Below, in pieces: positions 1 through 59,637 of a stretch of 64,000 nucleotides of DNA (position 1 is the stretch's first letter; every line of letters starts with the position of its first letter). Below the pieces are notes generated by a model. The model worked only from the letters and a program-made list of their open reading frames with translations, ran no database searches and was not told the origin of the DNA. The translations under genes and the position numbers were made by a program. Origin of the DNA: Acholoe squamosa (taxonomy: Eukaryota; Annelida; Polychaeta; Phyllodocida; Polynoidae); NCBI GenBank assembly GCA_949317995.1, contig OX439038.1, positions 33,192,613-33,256,612 on the forward strand, in the 5' to 3' direction.

Positions 1-870
1 TCTGCGGCAGAACCAGCAGCGGCAGAAGGGCGTTTCTTCAACAGCGATCGACCTTTCCCAAAGGAATTAGGGGCAGATCTCTTTCCTCCGACCAATATGG
101 AACACATGTCCATCTGCTGCTCAACACTGGCTGTACCATAGTTGTTGATGGAGTTCTCGTTTTTGTGGCCGGTGATTTGGCAGATGATGGTGGGAGGGAC
201 ACCGGCATGGAGTAGTTTGGTGATGGCGGTGGACCGAACCGAATGATTCTTAATAGCACTGGTCAATCCGGCGGCCTCCTTTACCTTCGGCATGATCTGG
301 CCGATTGATCCCTCAGACATAATGGAGGTCTTGTATGGATACCTCATATCCCAGTTGGCGTGATATTGCGGTGTCAGAAATAAATGACACTCCTCGTCCT
401 TCTGTTCCAGTGATCTCTTTTTGTTGAGGTACTTCCACATCCACACCCCGCATCGTTCCTCATCTTCAAGAGGCCACAACTTGGGCTGAAAGTGGCGCGG
501 ATCCCCTTTACCCTTGCGAGTTTTGGTGACCCTTTCATTCCACAGCAGGTGTTCTGTCGGAAGCCCCTCATCGATGAGCTTCAGATCATTCCATTTTGTA
601 TCCCACTGCTCATCCCGACCTCGCCAACCAAATGCATTGGAAAAAATAAAAAAAATAGTGTGCTGTAGAGTGCGCGGGCACCTGTATCCAAAGGCACCAG
701 TCTGCCAGCATAGTTCTTCATCCTCAGCAGTCAGTGGCACTGCCTTATTCGGTCTGTTCCCAAGGCCCATTTCCTTGAGTTCGGTCCTCCTCGTCTCGAG
801 TACCTTCTTAAAGAGGCTGAAGTGAGGGTCTGTGATAAGGCACACCGGATAGTCGTTTTCTCGGCAATAT
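1..870 (-). CDS. Exon 3 of the Crypton/DUF3504-like gene (tyrosine recombinase catalytic domain), 3' partial
   Basis: The exon starts after the acceptor TATTTTTCAG (revcomp of 871-880) and stays open to the window edge, about 290 codons. The frame reads YCRENDYPVCLITDP at the start, then FSNAFGWRGRDEQ, LWNERVTKTRKGKGDPRH, HSVRSTAITKLLHAG, ITGHKNENSINNYG and a basic tail (GKGRSLLKKRPS). The R, HxxR, GH and Y positions expected for an active tyrosine recombinase are all present. The split ORFs visible in other frames here are shadows. Confidence 0.75.
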
Positions 871-3489
871 CTGAAAAATATGAGTGATTGTGCCATTAAT
901 ATGAGTGATCAGGCCTCCAAGGCAGATATTCATATGACAAATGGATCTAGTGTGATATTCATTGGATGGTACGCCTGAGCGACGACAGCGATGGACATAC
1001 AACAGTGAGTACTGGCCAAATATTCTCCATATACTTTCAATGCTAAAATAGGCCCATGTTGACCAAAACTAAAACGGCTATAACATATTAACCACTGCAT
1101 ATTTTTTAATGGGAATATGATGGGAACAAAGTAAAATATCACAAGTTTAATGTGTATTAACCTCAGTGCTGAGATGTAGGCCTAACTAGCTTAAAAAAAT
1201 TCGTATATTAAGTCTTCCATTCAGTGCTTCTACCGGTACAGTCCCCATAGACTTATCATTACGTGAACCTGTCGACAAACCTCCCTCAGCTTGCTGTGGA
1301 TAGGTGGAAAGGCTAGAAAACTGTTATTGAAAATCATGGCAATAAATGTGTTATGAATAACAAAAAAAAAAAAAAAAAGAAAGTCAAAACTAAATAATTT
1401 CTCCTGGGCTTAATATTTCGAATTTCTGGGTGGGGTTTGCGCCAAATATTAGTTTAATTATTCTAGTTTTTAGCCTCTTAAGGATTTTTAGGGGGTTGAA
1501 GCCTAAATGGGTAAAACGAAAATAAAGCATCTTGGTGTCTGGCCGAATCAGTCATTTCCATATACTTTCAATGCTAAAATAGGCCCATGTCGACCAAAAC
1601 TAAAACGGCTATAACATATTAACCACTGCATATTTTTTAATGGGAATATGACGGGAACGAAGTAAAATATCACAAGTTTAATGTGTATTAACCTCTGTGC
1701 TGAGATGTAGGCCTAACTAGCTTAAAAAAATTCGTATATTAAGTCCTCCATTCAGTGCTTCTACCGGTACAGTCCCCAAAGAGTTATCATTACGTGAACA
1801 AAGCTAAAACTAAATAATTTCTCCTGGGCTTAATATTTCGAATTTCTGGGTGGGGTTTGCGCCAAATATTAGGTTAATTATTCTAGTTTTTAGCCTCTTA
1901 AGGATTTTTAGGGGGTTGAAGCCTAAAATGTCAAACAAAAAATAAAGCATTTTGATGTCTGGCCGTATCAGTCATTTCCATATACTTTCAATGCTAAAAT
2001 GGGCCTATGTCGACCAAAACTAAAACAGCTATAACATATTAACCACTTCATATTTTTTAATGGGAGTATGATGGTAAACAAGTAAAATAACTCAAGTTTA
2101 CTATGTATTAGTCTCAGTGCTGAAAACTAGGCCTAACCCCCCAATACAAAAATTATTCTGTAGGTGCGCCTTATAGCTGTCCCCATAGAGTTATCATTAC
2201 GTGAACAAAGCTAAAACTAAATAGTTTCTCCTGGGCTTAATATTTCGAATTTCTGCGTGGGGTTTACGCTAAATATTAGCTTAATTCCTCTAGTTTTTAG
2301 CCTCTTAAGGATTTTTAGGGGGTTGGAGCCTAAAATGTCAAACAAAAAATAAAGCATTTTGATGTCTGGCCATATCAGTCATTTCCATATACTTTCAATG
2401 CTAAAATGGGCCTATGTCGACCAAAACTAAAACAGCTATAACATATTAACCACTGCATATTTTTTAATGGGAGTACGATGGCAAATAAGTAAAATGACTG
2501 AAGTTTACTGAGTATTAGGCTCAGTGCTGAACCACCCCCCCCCCAATCTGGGATATTAGGCCTTTTTTATTCCAAGAAATTTGCGAGTCACAGTAGGTTT
2601 GACAAGTGGTAGTGCCATAGAGTTTGTATTGGCGGCATTTTGGGGACGATCAGAAAATGTAAGATTTGACATAGTTAGGCTTCATATTTTTATTTGGGCC
2701 TGGGAAATATCGTAGGGGGGTCTTAGAGCATCAATTCATCATATTTTTACCTCGCCACACCAGTATAATATGATGTGAGGGTATCCGGTTGGTGGAACTT
2801 TTGTTCATCGGTAGCAGCCTCCATTGTCACGCCTTTGGGCAACTTCTTCCTCACTCCCAGCACAAACGCAGACATCAATGATGCAAGTTTTTTCGGGGGA
2901 ATATCCAGAACATCCCTATTTTCTTGCAAATTCTCCCTAAAGTAGCCATGTACTTTCCTCATAACCTAAGAAAAAATATTTACAGCCATTATTTTACGAG
3001 ATATAGCAAGAAAACCGAATTGGATCAAAGTAAATTTTCCCAAAGTCAAATCTCCCAACCTGCATCTCCTCCCCGTCCCGCCCACCTGTCAAAGTGGCAA
3101 TGGCTAATGTTTACACTTACAGACTCAGTCTTTTTTACTGTGTTTGTATTTCTACGATGTAGTACATAAGCTCTATGTAGTTCTTCCATCTCATCTTGAT
3201 TTTCTTCTTCTTCTGGGGTAATTATAGGTTCAGGTGGTGTTTGAGGGGCCTGTACAGCAGGTGGGACTACCTGTTCCTCCAGGGGTTCGTCTGCTTCGAT
3301 GTCAGCTACTAATAGCTCAAATATACCCATATCTTGAAGAACTCAGTCATTTTCAGCTTCTTGTTCCTCCATAACTTCTAAACAAATGTTGGCAATCATA
3401 TCTGGCAGTACATCATAAAAAATATCTACTGCTTGCACCTTTACAGCATTATTTCTTGCTTCTTGGGTAGAATTTCTATACGAAGCCAT
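1..3489 (-). CDS. Crypton/DUF3504-type tyrosine recombinase gene (three exons, runs off left edge)
   Basis: Three minus-strand segments join in frame across GT-AG introns: 3489 (or 3330) to 3139, 2965 to 2751, and 870 to beyond position 1. The joined protein has an acidic, proline-rich N terminus, then a helical core-binding region (FREN, VRKK, PDTLTSYY, ARYCREN), then a catalytic domain. The catalytic domain carries FGWRGRDEQ (box I arginine), HSVRSTAITKLLHAG (HxxR), ITGHKN (GH) and a tyrosine in INNYG, the layout of tyrosine recombinases. This arrangement is known from Crypton transposons and from the Crypton-derived DUF3504 domain of ZMYM/QRICH1-like host proteins. I cannot tell a mobile Crypton from a domesticated gene, because the right boundary lies in plain DNA and the left end is outside the window. 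An in-frame TGA at 3345-3343 interrupts the reading frame downstream of the first ATG. Confidence 0.75.
1021..2560. repeat. Tandem repeat of about 410-530 bp, 3 to 4 copies
   Basis: The phrase CCATATACTTTCAATGC recurs at about 1027, 1558, 1978 and 2385, so periods are about 531, 420 and 407 bp. Each copy carries recognisable blocks (ATATTTTTTAATGGGA, GTGTATTAACCTC, TAGCCTCTTAAGGATTTTTAG). Copies differ by substitutions and indels, so the array is not very young. It fills intron 2 of the recombinase gene. Confidence 0.85.
2751..2965 (-). CDS. Exon 2 of the Crypton/DUF3504-like gene (core-binding region)
   Basis: The exon begins after the acceptor TTTTTCTTAG at 2966 and ends at GGCGAG before the donor GTAAAA at 2750. 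It encodes a helix-rich segment with VHGYFREN, LASLMSAF, LGVRKK and PDTLTSYY. This matches the pattern (FREYL, VRKKDG, YEPSTL) that precedes the catalytic domain in DUF3504/Crypton proteins. A stretch of about 15 residues between LGVRKK and PDTL is longer than usual for the pattern. Confidence 0.7.
3139..3489 (-). CDS. Exon 1 of the Crypton/DUF3504-like gene, with in-frame TGA
   Basis: An ATG at 3489 opens a frame of 48 codons that stops at TGA 3345-3343. The same frame then continues without a stop, through a second ATG at 3330, to a donor at 3138 (ACA then GTAAAA). The continuation is acidic and proline-rich (EADEPLEEQ, TPPEPIITPEEEE) and ends HRRNTNT, which runs well into the next exon's VMRKVHGYFREN. 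Either translation starts at 3330 and the upstream part is leader, or the copy carries a nonsense mutation. The TGA could also be a read-through or assembly matter. Confidence 0.6.
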
Positions 3490-5150
3490 AATTAGCAGAC
3501 GACGCAAGTAGTCCCTTGCCAACCGGAAATGGGTTTGTTTCCTGCGCCCCGTGATGAGGCCGGAAGGAGGGGTAATACAGTCAAAATGTCAAATAACTTT
3601 TTGGCAAATACGAACCCATATATCGTAAATTATCACAATATGCTTTACCGTGCGTTAGTCTATGGGAGTCCAGAATCTTACTAAACATGTAAAAATAATA
3701 TACAATATGTTGATCAATTTGGGCAGAGAAATTATATAAATGCACAAATCGCCATGGATAGAATTTTACTTATGCCTCCCTGATTGTGATTACAATGCTA
3801 TAACCACTACGCCATTGGGTCCAGTTGAGGAGAAGTGGTATATTTATAAGCTGTAGTCATTTCCAAAATACCAAAATAAACCACAATCATTCAATGGATT
3901 GAATGATTGTGGGGAATACGATGCAAAAATATTCCATTGATGTGGACTTTTGCAGGTTTGAAAGCTTTTAAATTAAGTAATTCAACAGTATTAGCTTTCT
4001 CCACTGCAGCAGGACACATGATCGTCAGCCATTGAATATGGACACATTGTATTCCATCCCCCCATTGGATACGACATGTCCAGTACTGTTCTATAGTAAC
4101 GATCGTATCTGCCATTACATAAAGATCTGGTTTATATTTCTGATAGAACTAGTGGTCACAGGGTATCTCTTATAGATACTGTATTGATGGGCTTGGTTCT
4201 ATCTAGGCTGTTGGTTAAACCTCATGACACCTGCCTGAATGAACCTACATATAATTAGCCTATAAAGTTTATATCCGACAATGCATGGCACAAAAGACCA
4301 TAGGTAACTGGGAGTGAGGTATTGGCCTCTGGTGCCAGTTTGGCCTGGCTATTCTGTTCCCATCCAGGAAGTGTGACCCCCCAAAATGTTATTTTTGGGC
4401 TTTTTTTATTACTTTGCTATTAACAACGAATAACATCAAAATTTGCACTAAATAGTCAAAAGTGCTTTTATATCTAGATCTTAAAGAAAAACAATTTTTC
4501 TGCCCGAGAACGATTCTTATCGAAAGCTATGCACAATATAGTGACAAAAGTTAAATGACATTTTCTCTGGTGAGGGCGGTCATTAGCTTTTGGAGTGTTC
4601 TTCCCTTTTCTACGTCGAATAGATTTTGGTTGAAGAAAAAAGTTGTCTTCCGTATATATGGTAGGGATGACGTGCCACACATGTTAGATGTTAGAAGTTT
4701 TTGTACAAACTGATTAATCTTAGGTTTCTGTCTCAAACATATCCCATATCAGGGACTTTGTGCTTTTTGTGAAAAAAATTGGTTTAATCTAAATCTAAAG
4801 GTGATGTCAACAGTATCACATCATTTACCCATTCATCCTTCTTTGTCTGTACCTGGCACCAAGTGTGGAACGTTTCCCCGTGCACCTTCTCCTTTATTTC
4901 CATGGAAAATAAAACAAAAAAGCAGATGACTTTCAACCATCCGGGCTTCCCTAGCCCACTTAAAAGGGTCTATTTCTCCTCTTTCCTATGCCCTCGGATG
5001 TGTGTGGTGCACATTTGCGTGGACACTGACACATTCCTCTGTGAAATTGAGTAATGTCGTTCTCGCCATGAATATGACCTTAGCTGTCGAATTGGCGTTA
5101 AACATATATTACTCACTCACTCTTTCAACCATCACCAGCAGACCATGACT
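3490..5150. other. Intergenic DNA without a supported gene; includes one dispersed-repeat copy
   Basis: No exon-like coding segment with good splice borders was found. About 4945-5125 carries a dispersed repeat also present near 51370-51690. Its shared text includes TTAAAAGGGTCTATTTCTCC and AATATGACCTTAGCTGTCGA, and it runs into a TCAC-type simple repeat. A simple-repeat tail suggests a retroposon end. Confidence 0.5.
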
Positions 5151-5963
5151 CTTTGTATACACCTGGGGGATTGCCCCAGGTACTACAGGTGACCCAGTTT
5201 GTACCTAACTATGCCACACGTCATTGTAAACACCATTACAATATGAAAGGAGGTGTTCCCCGACCGTTGGGGGGAGGTGAGGTGGATCGGGACTTATCAA
5301 ATACACACACCAACAGTACCTGGATCCACACGTTGGTTATCATACCTTTATATTCACTGCTGATGTGAGATTATTCACCATGAACCTTCATCACCTCTCA
5401 TGCTTGCATCAGCCTGTGGAAACACCCTACTGACTCTATAAGGTAAATTACAGGTGTGTATTCATATACACCTGGGCACTGCTGAGGCCTCCCCGTTGCT
5501 CCAATGCAGAGCAATCTGAGTACCTGGCCTAGTGTAAACAGATCTATTCTGTTACGTGCTGGAGATCCACTGCTTATATATAGGTCATGCAGCCCGCATG
5601 GTGTAAGTAGGCCTGCTGCTACTATTGGACTTTGGTCATCCTGGGTCAAAATGATTGATATTCCTTATCAAGTGACGAGATTAGTTTGCAGGTGGGACCA
5701 ACCTACCACACCATTGTAGGGTTAAAGCACCAGGTAGATAGATAGCTGGGAGGTAGCCGTGTACCCTAAGTGGTGTGGACCTACCTACTACCTATAGGAT
5801 CACTTTCACCTTAAAAAGACAGTGAATTCAGCACATATACCACATATTACCTACCAATCCGGCAATAACCTGTTGTATTACATTGTAAATACACACATAA
5901 ATCAATACGCTCTCATGGTATATGACAGTGGGAAACTTTTAAGATGAAAAGTGGATCCTAAAG
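5150..5963 (+). promoter_or_regulatory. Putative upstream region of the hillarin/KY-like gene
   Basis: A perfect match to the MEF2 consensus YTAWWWWTAR (TTATATATAG) lies at 5574-5583, about 380 bp upstream of the start codon. Several E-boxes of the CACCTG/CAGGTG type lie near 5161, 5187, 5452, 5468 and 5690. KY acts in muscle in vertebrates, so a MEF2 plus E-box arrangement would make sense, but this is inference from short motifs. No convincing transcription start was identified. Confidence 0.35.
5944..5961 (+). CDS. Possible five-codon upstream ORF in the KY leader
   Basis: ATG AAA AGT GGA TCC TAA ends two bases before the main ATG at 5964. Both start codons have A at -3; only the main one has G at +4. 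If the transcript start lies upstream, ribosomes would have to reinitiate or leak past this ORF. Its presence in the mRNA is not shown by sequence. Confidence 0.3.
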   Translation: MKSGS

Positions 5964-53376
<47,413 letters not shown>

Positions 53377-53640
53377 TACGTTAGGACGTCCCCTGTGATA
53401 TATATGTACGACACATGCTGCTCTGTATTAAAACATCTTCTTGTTGTCCCTTTCCAATCAGATGTGCGATGGACTCCCGTAGATCATATTTATTTATATG
53501 TGTACATGTTTTACTTCTATAATCAAGAAACATGAGAAGCTAACTGCTGAAATATGTGCAATCTAGTCTAATTGTTTACCAAGTATTGTTTCCTCATGAA
53601 TGTAAAACAATAAACGCCTACGTTGCTTAATGTATGAATC
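53377..53640 (+). terminator. KY-like 3' UTR with polyadenylation signal
   Basis: AATAAA lies at 53609-53614, 233 nt after the stop. No other canonical AATAAA was seen between the stop and this site. The exact cleavage site cannot be placed. Confidence 0.55.
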
Positions 53641-53891
53641 ATATATACGGTTGTGTTTTTCCTCTCCTGAATATACTGCAGTGAAAATGTCCCCAATGAT
53701 AAGCTGCAATTATATGAACACTGATTGGGACTACAAGGATTTGGCCCGAACCCAGTGGCAGAATCAGACCTAAAAAGAGCCCCTCCTTTAGGGCCTCGCC
53801 CCTCCTTTTCCAAATCCTGAGTCAGCCATTGAATGAAGGAAAGAAAGACATCTCATACATGTTTGAGCGAGGCTGGAACCGTGGCCCTGAA

Positions 53892-54255
53892 TGCGATTCC
53901 ACCAAAGACAACTGTTGGCCGATTTTGCCATCGGTTTACATCGGTTTGCATTGACTTGCATCTGCAATGCAAAACGATGGTTGACGATGCTGTCCGACAA
54001 CTGGCCGATAATATCAAACTGATTTGATATTATTGGCCACATGTTGGCCTCTATTAAAATCGGCCCGACAATAGGAACTGATTTTTTTTCTTTGGTGGAA
54101 GAGGTAAAAATTATAATGTACTCTCACTGAAATTTCTCCTATTGGGCCCCTATTGACCAAACATAATGTGGAGTCGATAGGAGAAATCTCAGAAATCGGC
54201 CCACTATCGGCCTGACAATATCAATGAAAATTATTGGTTTCGGTGGAATCACCGC
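53892..54255. mobile_element. Inverted-repeat element with ATTCCACC ends
   Basis: GCGATTCCACCAAAG on the left and CGGTGGAATCACCGC on the right are inverted relatives. The interior has repeated CGGCCCGACAATA / TTGGCCGATAATAT phrases. Non-coding. Confidence 0.45.
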
Positions 54256-54335
54256 TTTAAGCAAGTTGGTGGTTTTCGGATAGGTGGGAGGGGTCGGCGG
54301 CACAAATGGTACAGGTCCTTTCTATTCATGACAAT

Positions 54336-54816
54336 AGGTCAAATCCGACAACGCGAAAAATGGGCCTAGAATCCTTGTGATTTACAGCATCTTGAGACCT
54401 GAAATCTTACTATTATTGTATATCACAAAGATTGGTTATGCAGCTTTTCCTTAACCACATCCCACAGCTAGCCGATTTTGGGCAGGTGATTTTGATTCTA
54501 TTGCTGCTTTTGGCTGCTGAATCTCTGTGATATTGACTCTATTGCTGTCATTGGGCAGTAAATCATTGTGAAATACATTATTTGGCTGGGGAATCATGAC
54601 CTGAGACAAATTCACAGAGATTTCTGGCTTGTCATGAAGAAAATATCAAAAACCTTTGATGTGTTCCACTCTACAAATAACAAGGCTTTGGCAAGGCTCC
54701 TTAGCTGATGTAGGCCTTCCTTAGAAAATATTACCCTCCAATATCGTCTAAGGAACTCTGCATACCTAAATCACAAGGATTTTATGGTCATTTTCACGTT
54801 GTGGGATTTGGCCTAA
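54336..54816. mobile_element. 480-bp MITE with about 45-bp inverted ends
   Basis: The left end AGGTCAAATCCGACAACG ... AATCCTTGTGATTTA is mirrored on the right (TAAATCACAAGGATT ... CGTTGTGGGATTTGGCCT). No ORF. Confidence 0.6.
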
Positions 54817-55339
54817 TGTGAGATAACATCAAAATTTGGGTATATGAAGAACAATCGGGTACCGATTGTCAGGTCTGAGGCGAGGCTGGGAAGAAACCCC
54901 AGACTTCAAACATACCCTGTCTTCAAAAGTATCTACATGTACATATCTGTCTACAGCATTAGAAGTAGAACCAGGGCCATTTCTGACCCTGTTCCCCTGT
55001 GATCACTAGACCATGAAAATGGTGAAAATGCACTTTTTTTATGTCACTCTAAAATCGTCCTTAGATCTGTCCACAACCCCATTATCATGCTGTATTCAGG
55101 GCTAGAAATGGCCACAGCCCTACATCTATAACTGGGGACGTAAAGAGTGCAGTCTCCAACCTGATTGTTAAATCAAATTAAGAATCCATGTCCTTCCTAT
55201 ATTTGTTAATACATTACTTGAGAACAGGTCTATTGGCTTAAATAACAAATTCATCGGCTCATTTGAAAAAGACGCTTTGACAAGTTAATAAGAAGAAAGG
55301 CGTGGGTGTATGATGAGTCTTATAGCCATCAGCATTTGG

Positions 55340-57584
55340 TCAATTGCACTGAGTTGGGGTCACACAGGGCTCACTAAGCGGTAAAAATTAAACTGCTTGG
55401 ATTGTTTTGAAATTGTGTGTCCAAAAAACTGGCGCACTGAGGCAGGAAATTGGGAACACTAATATCAAAAATTGCCAATTTCAGAGTCAATTCTATTATT
55501 TAGCATTAGATCCTATGGGATTCCGGTCCAAATAGGCTCATTTTTGGGGATTTTTCCACCATCAAGTGAACAGATTATGATATCATTTTTGCATGATGCT
55601 GGGCATTGTCCTTTTATAATAGCAATCTGTTATAACAACAAAACTTCTTAATTCATGATATTTCAGGCATAATACATATTGTGGCACGTATGTTTCCCTG
55701 CGGCAAGTATGGTTCCTGACATGGAAAAACTGTCATAGATTTCCATTGAGTTGTATAATGGGACTGTAATATTTACATGTAGATAGGTTCATAAGTGGTT
55801 AATCTTTATGACAATGCATCTCTAGGAAATCCCATAACTATGCACTGGAGGAATCACTATATGTGGCATGTATGGTTCCTCTAAAACTACACCAAATCAC
55901 ATTGCAATTTCAAATATGGCAATACTGAGGTATAATGTTAATGAATCTAAAATTCTTTACCTAATGACTGATAGTTGACACCTAAGGCTTTCTAATTATA
56001 TTTTTGCATTTGATAAATATGATTTATTTCTCCCCACTATCATGTATTAAAGAATGAGGCACGTATGGTTCCACTTTTCCTACACCACAAGGAATTTAGC
56101 AATAACTCCAGGCAGATAAGGGGAATAGTTCTTGAATTGATAATATATAATGCTAAATATTGGGGGCTAGTGGAAATATAAAAAATTTATACATTTCCAA
56201 TGCATTTTCTTTTTATTTTGCCCCATACCAGTGGGAGCACTATGAAAAAACGTTTGAAATACCCCATAAAAAGCTTATATTTTGTAGTCTACTGCTAGAA
56301 ATATTAATGATATATGCACAGCCAAAAATAACTTTCTTATTTTAAGAAATTATTTCTCATTTTAAGTAAAATTAACTTAAAACAAGTTTGTCCGCCAGGT
56401 AACAAAATTTTACTTGAAATCTTGGTATGTCCAGCTTACTTGAATTAAGAAATATAATCTTAAGAAATAAATTCTTAAATCAAGTAATTTATTCTCAAAT
56501 CAGAATTCAATTTTCTAGAATATTTCTAAAAGAAAGTAAATAATTCTCATGGAAGAGGATTATTTCAAGATAAACTTACTCATACTTTTTCTTGAAATAA
56601 GCTATATTTTGTCATTTCCTTGTTTGTAAAGTGTCTATTATGGGAATGTTTTAGATTGAATAGAAGGTTATCAGTATAGGCTACCTCAGTAACAGAGGTT
56701 CATCAGATTACATGCAGCTCTTTAAAGCCACATTTTCGTAAGTGAATAAGACCTTTATTTAAAGTCTTTGACTTAATGATAGGCTGTCGCACATCCGGCC
56801 CTTACATTATCATATTATCTACGCAAAAGGTGTTTAGCTTCCTTTGTGCCTTGAATTCTCCTCAATCAACTGTCAGACCAATAAGCCTGATACTAAATTA
56901 ATTTCAAATAAGTTTCCTTCAGTTTTCACTTTATTTTACCACATCTAATGTGTTAGGACCGAGTTTAAGCTAGGAAGTTGTACTTTTTATTGCAAATAAT
57001 TCACCATAACAGGTAGTGGTGGCACCTAGTGGCAGACTATGTAATTTCCTCATATTAAGAAAATAAATTTTACTTGGCATGTTAGATAATATTCCTTGGC
57101 CAATTTCTAAAAAGATCTTAGTTTAACCCTTTTGTAGATGTAAGAAAACACTTCTAGTTTAATAAATCTCATATCAAGAAATAAGGCTTTCTTGTTTTAA
57201 GATATAAGATAAATAATGTTACCTGGTGGACAAAACTACCAATTTTGGGAAATTTTCTTAAGAAAAATAATCTCAAAAACTTAAATCAAGAAGGCAATTC
57301 AAGATTTGTTCTAAACTTGATTTTTCTTGAAGACAAGATGACTGATGAATCTTTTAACCAGAATTTTCCTCATAACTAGAAAAGATTTCTTATATCAAGT
57401 TTATTTTCTTGGATAAGAAAATTATTTTTACCTGTGTGGGCAAAACCATAGTTTCCCAGCAAGATCCTGACCTTACCCACCTAATGGAAATGAAAAATAT
57501 CCAAAACGTTCAATCTTTAGTCACATTTACCCCTTCCCATTGTGAAAAATGGGTTTGTCCCCATCTCAGTGCAATTGACCATTT
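55340..57584. mobile_element. 1.15 kb terminal-inverted-repeat element, copy B, split by a nested MITE
   Basis: An inverted copy of 7853-9005: the left end TGGTCAATTGCACTGAGTTG matches the right end of copy A, and the right end (CATCTCAGTGCAATTGACCA) matches its left end. Colinearity breaks between about 56318 and 57446, where a second element is inserted. Confidence 0.7.
56319..57446. mobile_element. 1.1 kb nested MITE with CAG...CTG ends
   Basis: The left end is CAGCCAAAAATAACTTTCTT; the right end in reverse complement is CAGGTAAAAATAATTTTCTT. It interrupts the older copy-B element at a site intact in copy A. Flanks TGCCCACA and TGCATATA are a possible diverged 8-bp duplication. The AT-rich interior is full of TTAAGAAAT-type text, with no ORF. 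Confidence 0.6.
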
Positions 57585-59500
57585 GTGAGCCAAAAAGAGA
57601 AATTGTTTTAGGAAAGCCGCCCATGTATGTGAATGATTCTATGATTTGCAGAAGGTGACAGCCATGATACATCCTAGGCCAAGAAAAAAAAGGTTTGTTT
57701 CCAGTAACCCGACCGACCCTAGCAAAACAGGGGCATTTTTTTTTATTTTGACGAATTTTGTCTCGTTTTTCCATATTTTAAAGAAAATTTTCATTACTTT
57801 TTGAGGATTTTTCCTGTATCCTTTTCGTGTTCTTCCCTTCTCTCACAGTTTCCATTTTCCCATTATTATTTTACAATGAAATCAAAGAATTTGGTACATC
57901 CATTGATATATGCCCTAACATTTCCTATATAAATGTAAAAATGTTACTGGAAACACACCTTTCTTATTTGTTGGCCTTAAATGTACCAACTCATTCACTC
58001 CCACTTCCACACCTCATACAGGATGCCTCTAGGTTCACCTAACTCATGTCACCCATAGTTAAAATGGCTGACGTATAGAGAATTAAGAAATAAAACAAAA
58101 TACACCATAATGATTCATTGAAAAAAGAGCTGGCGACATAGGATCAGTATCTTTGTCAGGGCCTATATCTGAACGGTTCTGATTTAGATAATGACTACCT
58201 CATGTCAAATATCAATTAGTCGTATGATACTGGAAATGCATGTTATCTTACTTTATAATGCTCGTTCTCTCTAAAATGCTCGTTTGTTAATGGGTCGTTG
58301 CACTATGACATAAATGTCGTTTTTCTTTTGTATAAATCCCCCTTCATTCTATAGTCGGAATGGCTGTTGGTGAAATGGAGAAGGGCTGTACGAAGCCCAT
58401 CACTCTCATAATGGGTTGTATTGGGAAGAAGGTGGCTAAATTCACGAATACTGAAGAACAGAAAGAAGGCAAGCACTTCATATCATCAGTTTAATTAAAG
58501 AAACATGTCATCTTCACATACCAAACAGCAGAATATACCATATTTGGATAATATGGATAAATCGTAGCCTGAAAAGGCCAATGTCAAACATAACAAGACT
58601 ACTGCCTATATGTACATGCTACCTTTCAGGGAATTCCAGCAAAGGGGAAACTGAAATGATTTTTTTTTTATATTCTTATACTTACTAATAAGAAATTAGT
58701 GCTCCCTTTCCCCCTCTTTTAATCAATCTTAAAATGTCTACACGTCAAGTCTGTAAGTGATTGTATAACTGTAATTTGATGGCATTGCATTGGCCATATG
58801 GCTGACGGATGAAAGGCCTATCTTTTGTACTAAGATTGTTGGCCAATAAACCGTTTAACCAACCAACCAACCAACGTCTAAAGGAAAGGGTGAGTGTTGT
58901 ACATTTATCTTGTCTATTTACTTAGCTTTGTTGGTCAATACTACCTTATTCAAGTCTGTTTTTCCAATCAAAGGCGCTAGAGTTTAAGTGCAGAAACTCC
59001 AAATTGGAATGTGCACTTCATTCAAGTAGATACGTGAACATGACAAAATACCAAATCTAATTATTGCCGTTTGTTTCACAGAGGGAATCCAGACACTGTG
59101 TGTGACACATTGATTATGATCTATACTGCTTTATGAGAGGTTCAACCCAATTATTTGACTGAGGTTTCCTTCTCTCGAATAGACAGTTCCAACTCTAGGA
59201 ATATGCTCTTGTACTGTATCAATTTAATTGAAAATGCAATCAGACATAATTATCATATAGATATGGTGAATGCTGGGATATAGCTGATGACAGCACGTTT
59301 GTGTTTTGTCCAGGAGAGTCTCACCAACAAAGTTGATGACATTAACAAAGTACATCGTTCACATGGTGTGTATATGACCTGTGTCTAGATATATCTACTT
59401 AATGTTTCTTTCCATCCGTTGCAAAGATTTATTCGGGAATAAGTGAAGATATTCAGACTGAACTTGTTGTTGGCTAAGAGTCACCCAACGGTCGATACAG
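57585..59500. other. Intergenic DNA with weak exon-like bits
   Basis: A 43-codon open frame from ATG 58361 (MAVGEMEKGCTKPITLIMGC and on) and a segment after CAG at about 59313 (ESLTNKVDDINKVHRSH) look exon-like but are too weak to call. Positions 58740-58875 end in (AACC)n, suggesting a retroposon tail. Confidence 0.35.
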
Positions 59501-59637
59501 GTAGATAAATGGTCAGCATAGATATCCTACATTCTTTTCCACACTTACATGCAGTTCTTAAAAGTAGACTTTCATCAACCCAAGTCATGCCCCAAGGCCC
59601 CATGTTCAAATGTTGTCATATGTGTGAGAACAGTCCT

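Noticed and set aside
58361..58492. 43-codon frame starting MAVGEMEKG as a gene
   Set aside because: No clear donor, partner exon or homologue could be named; left as a note only.
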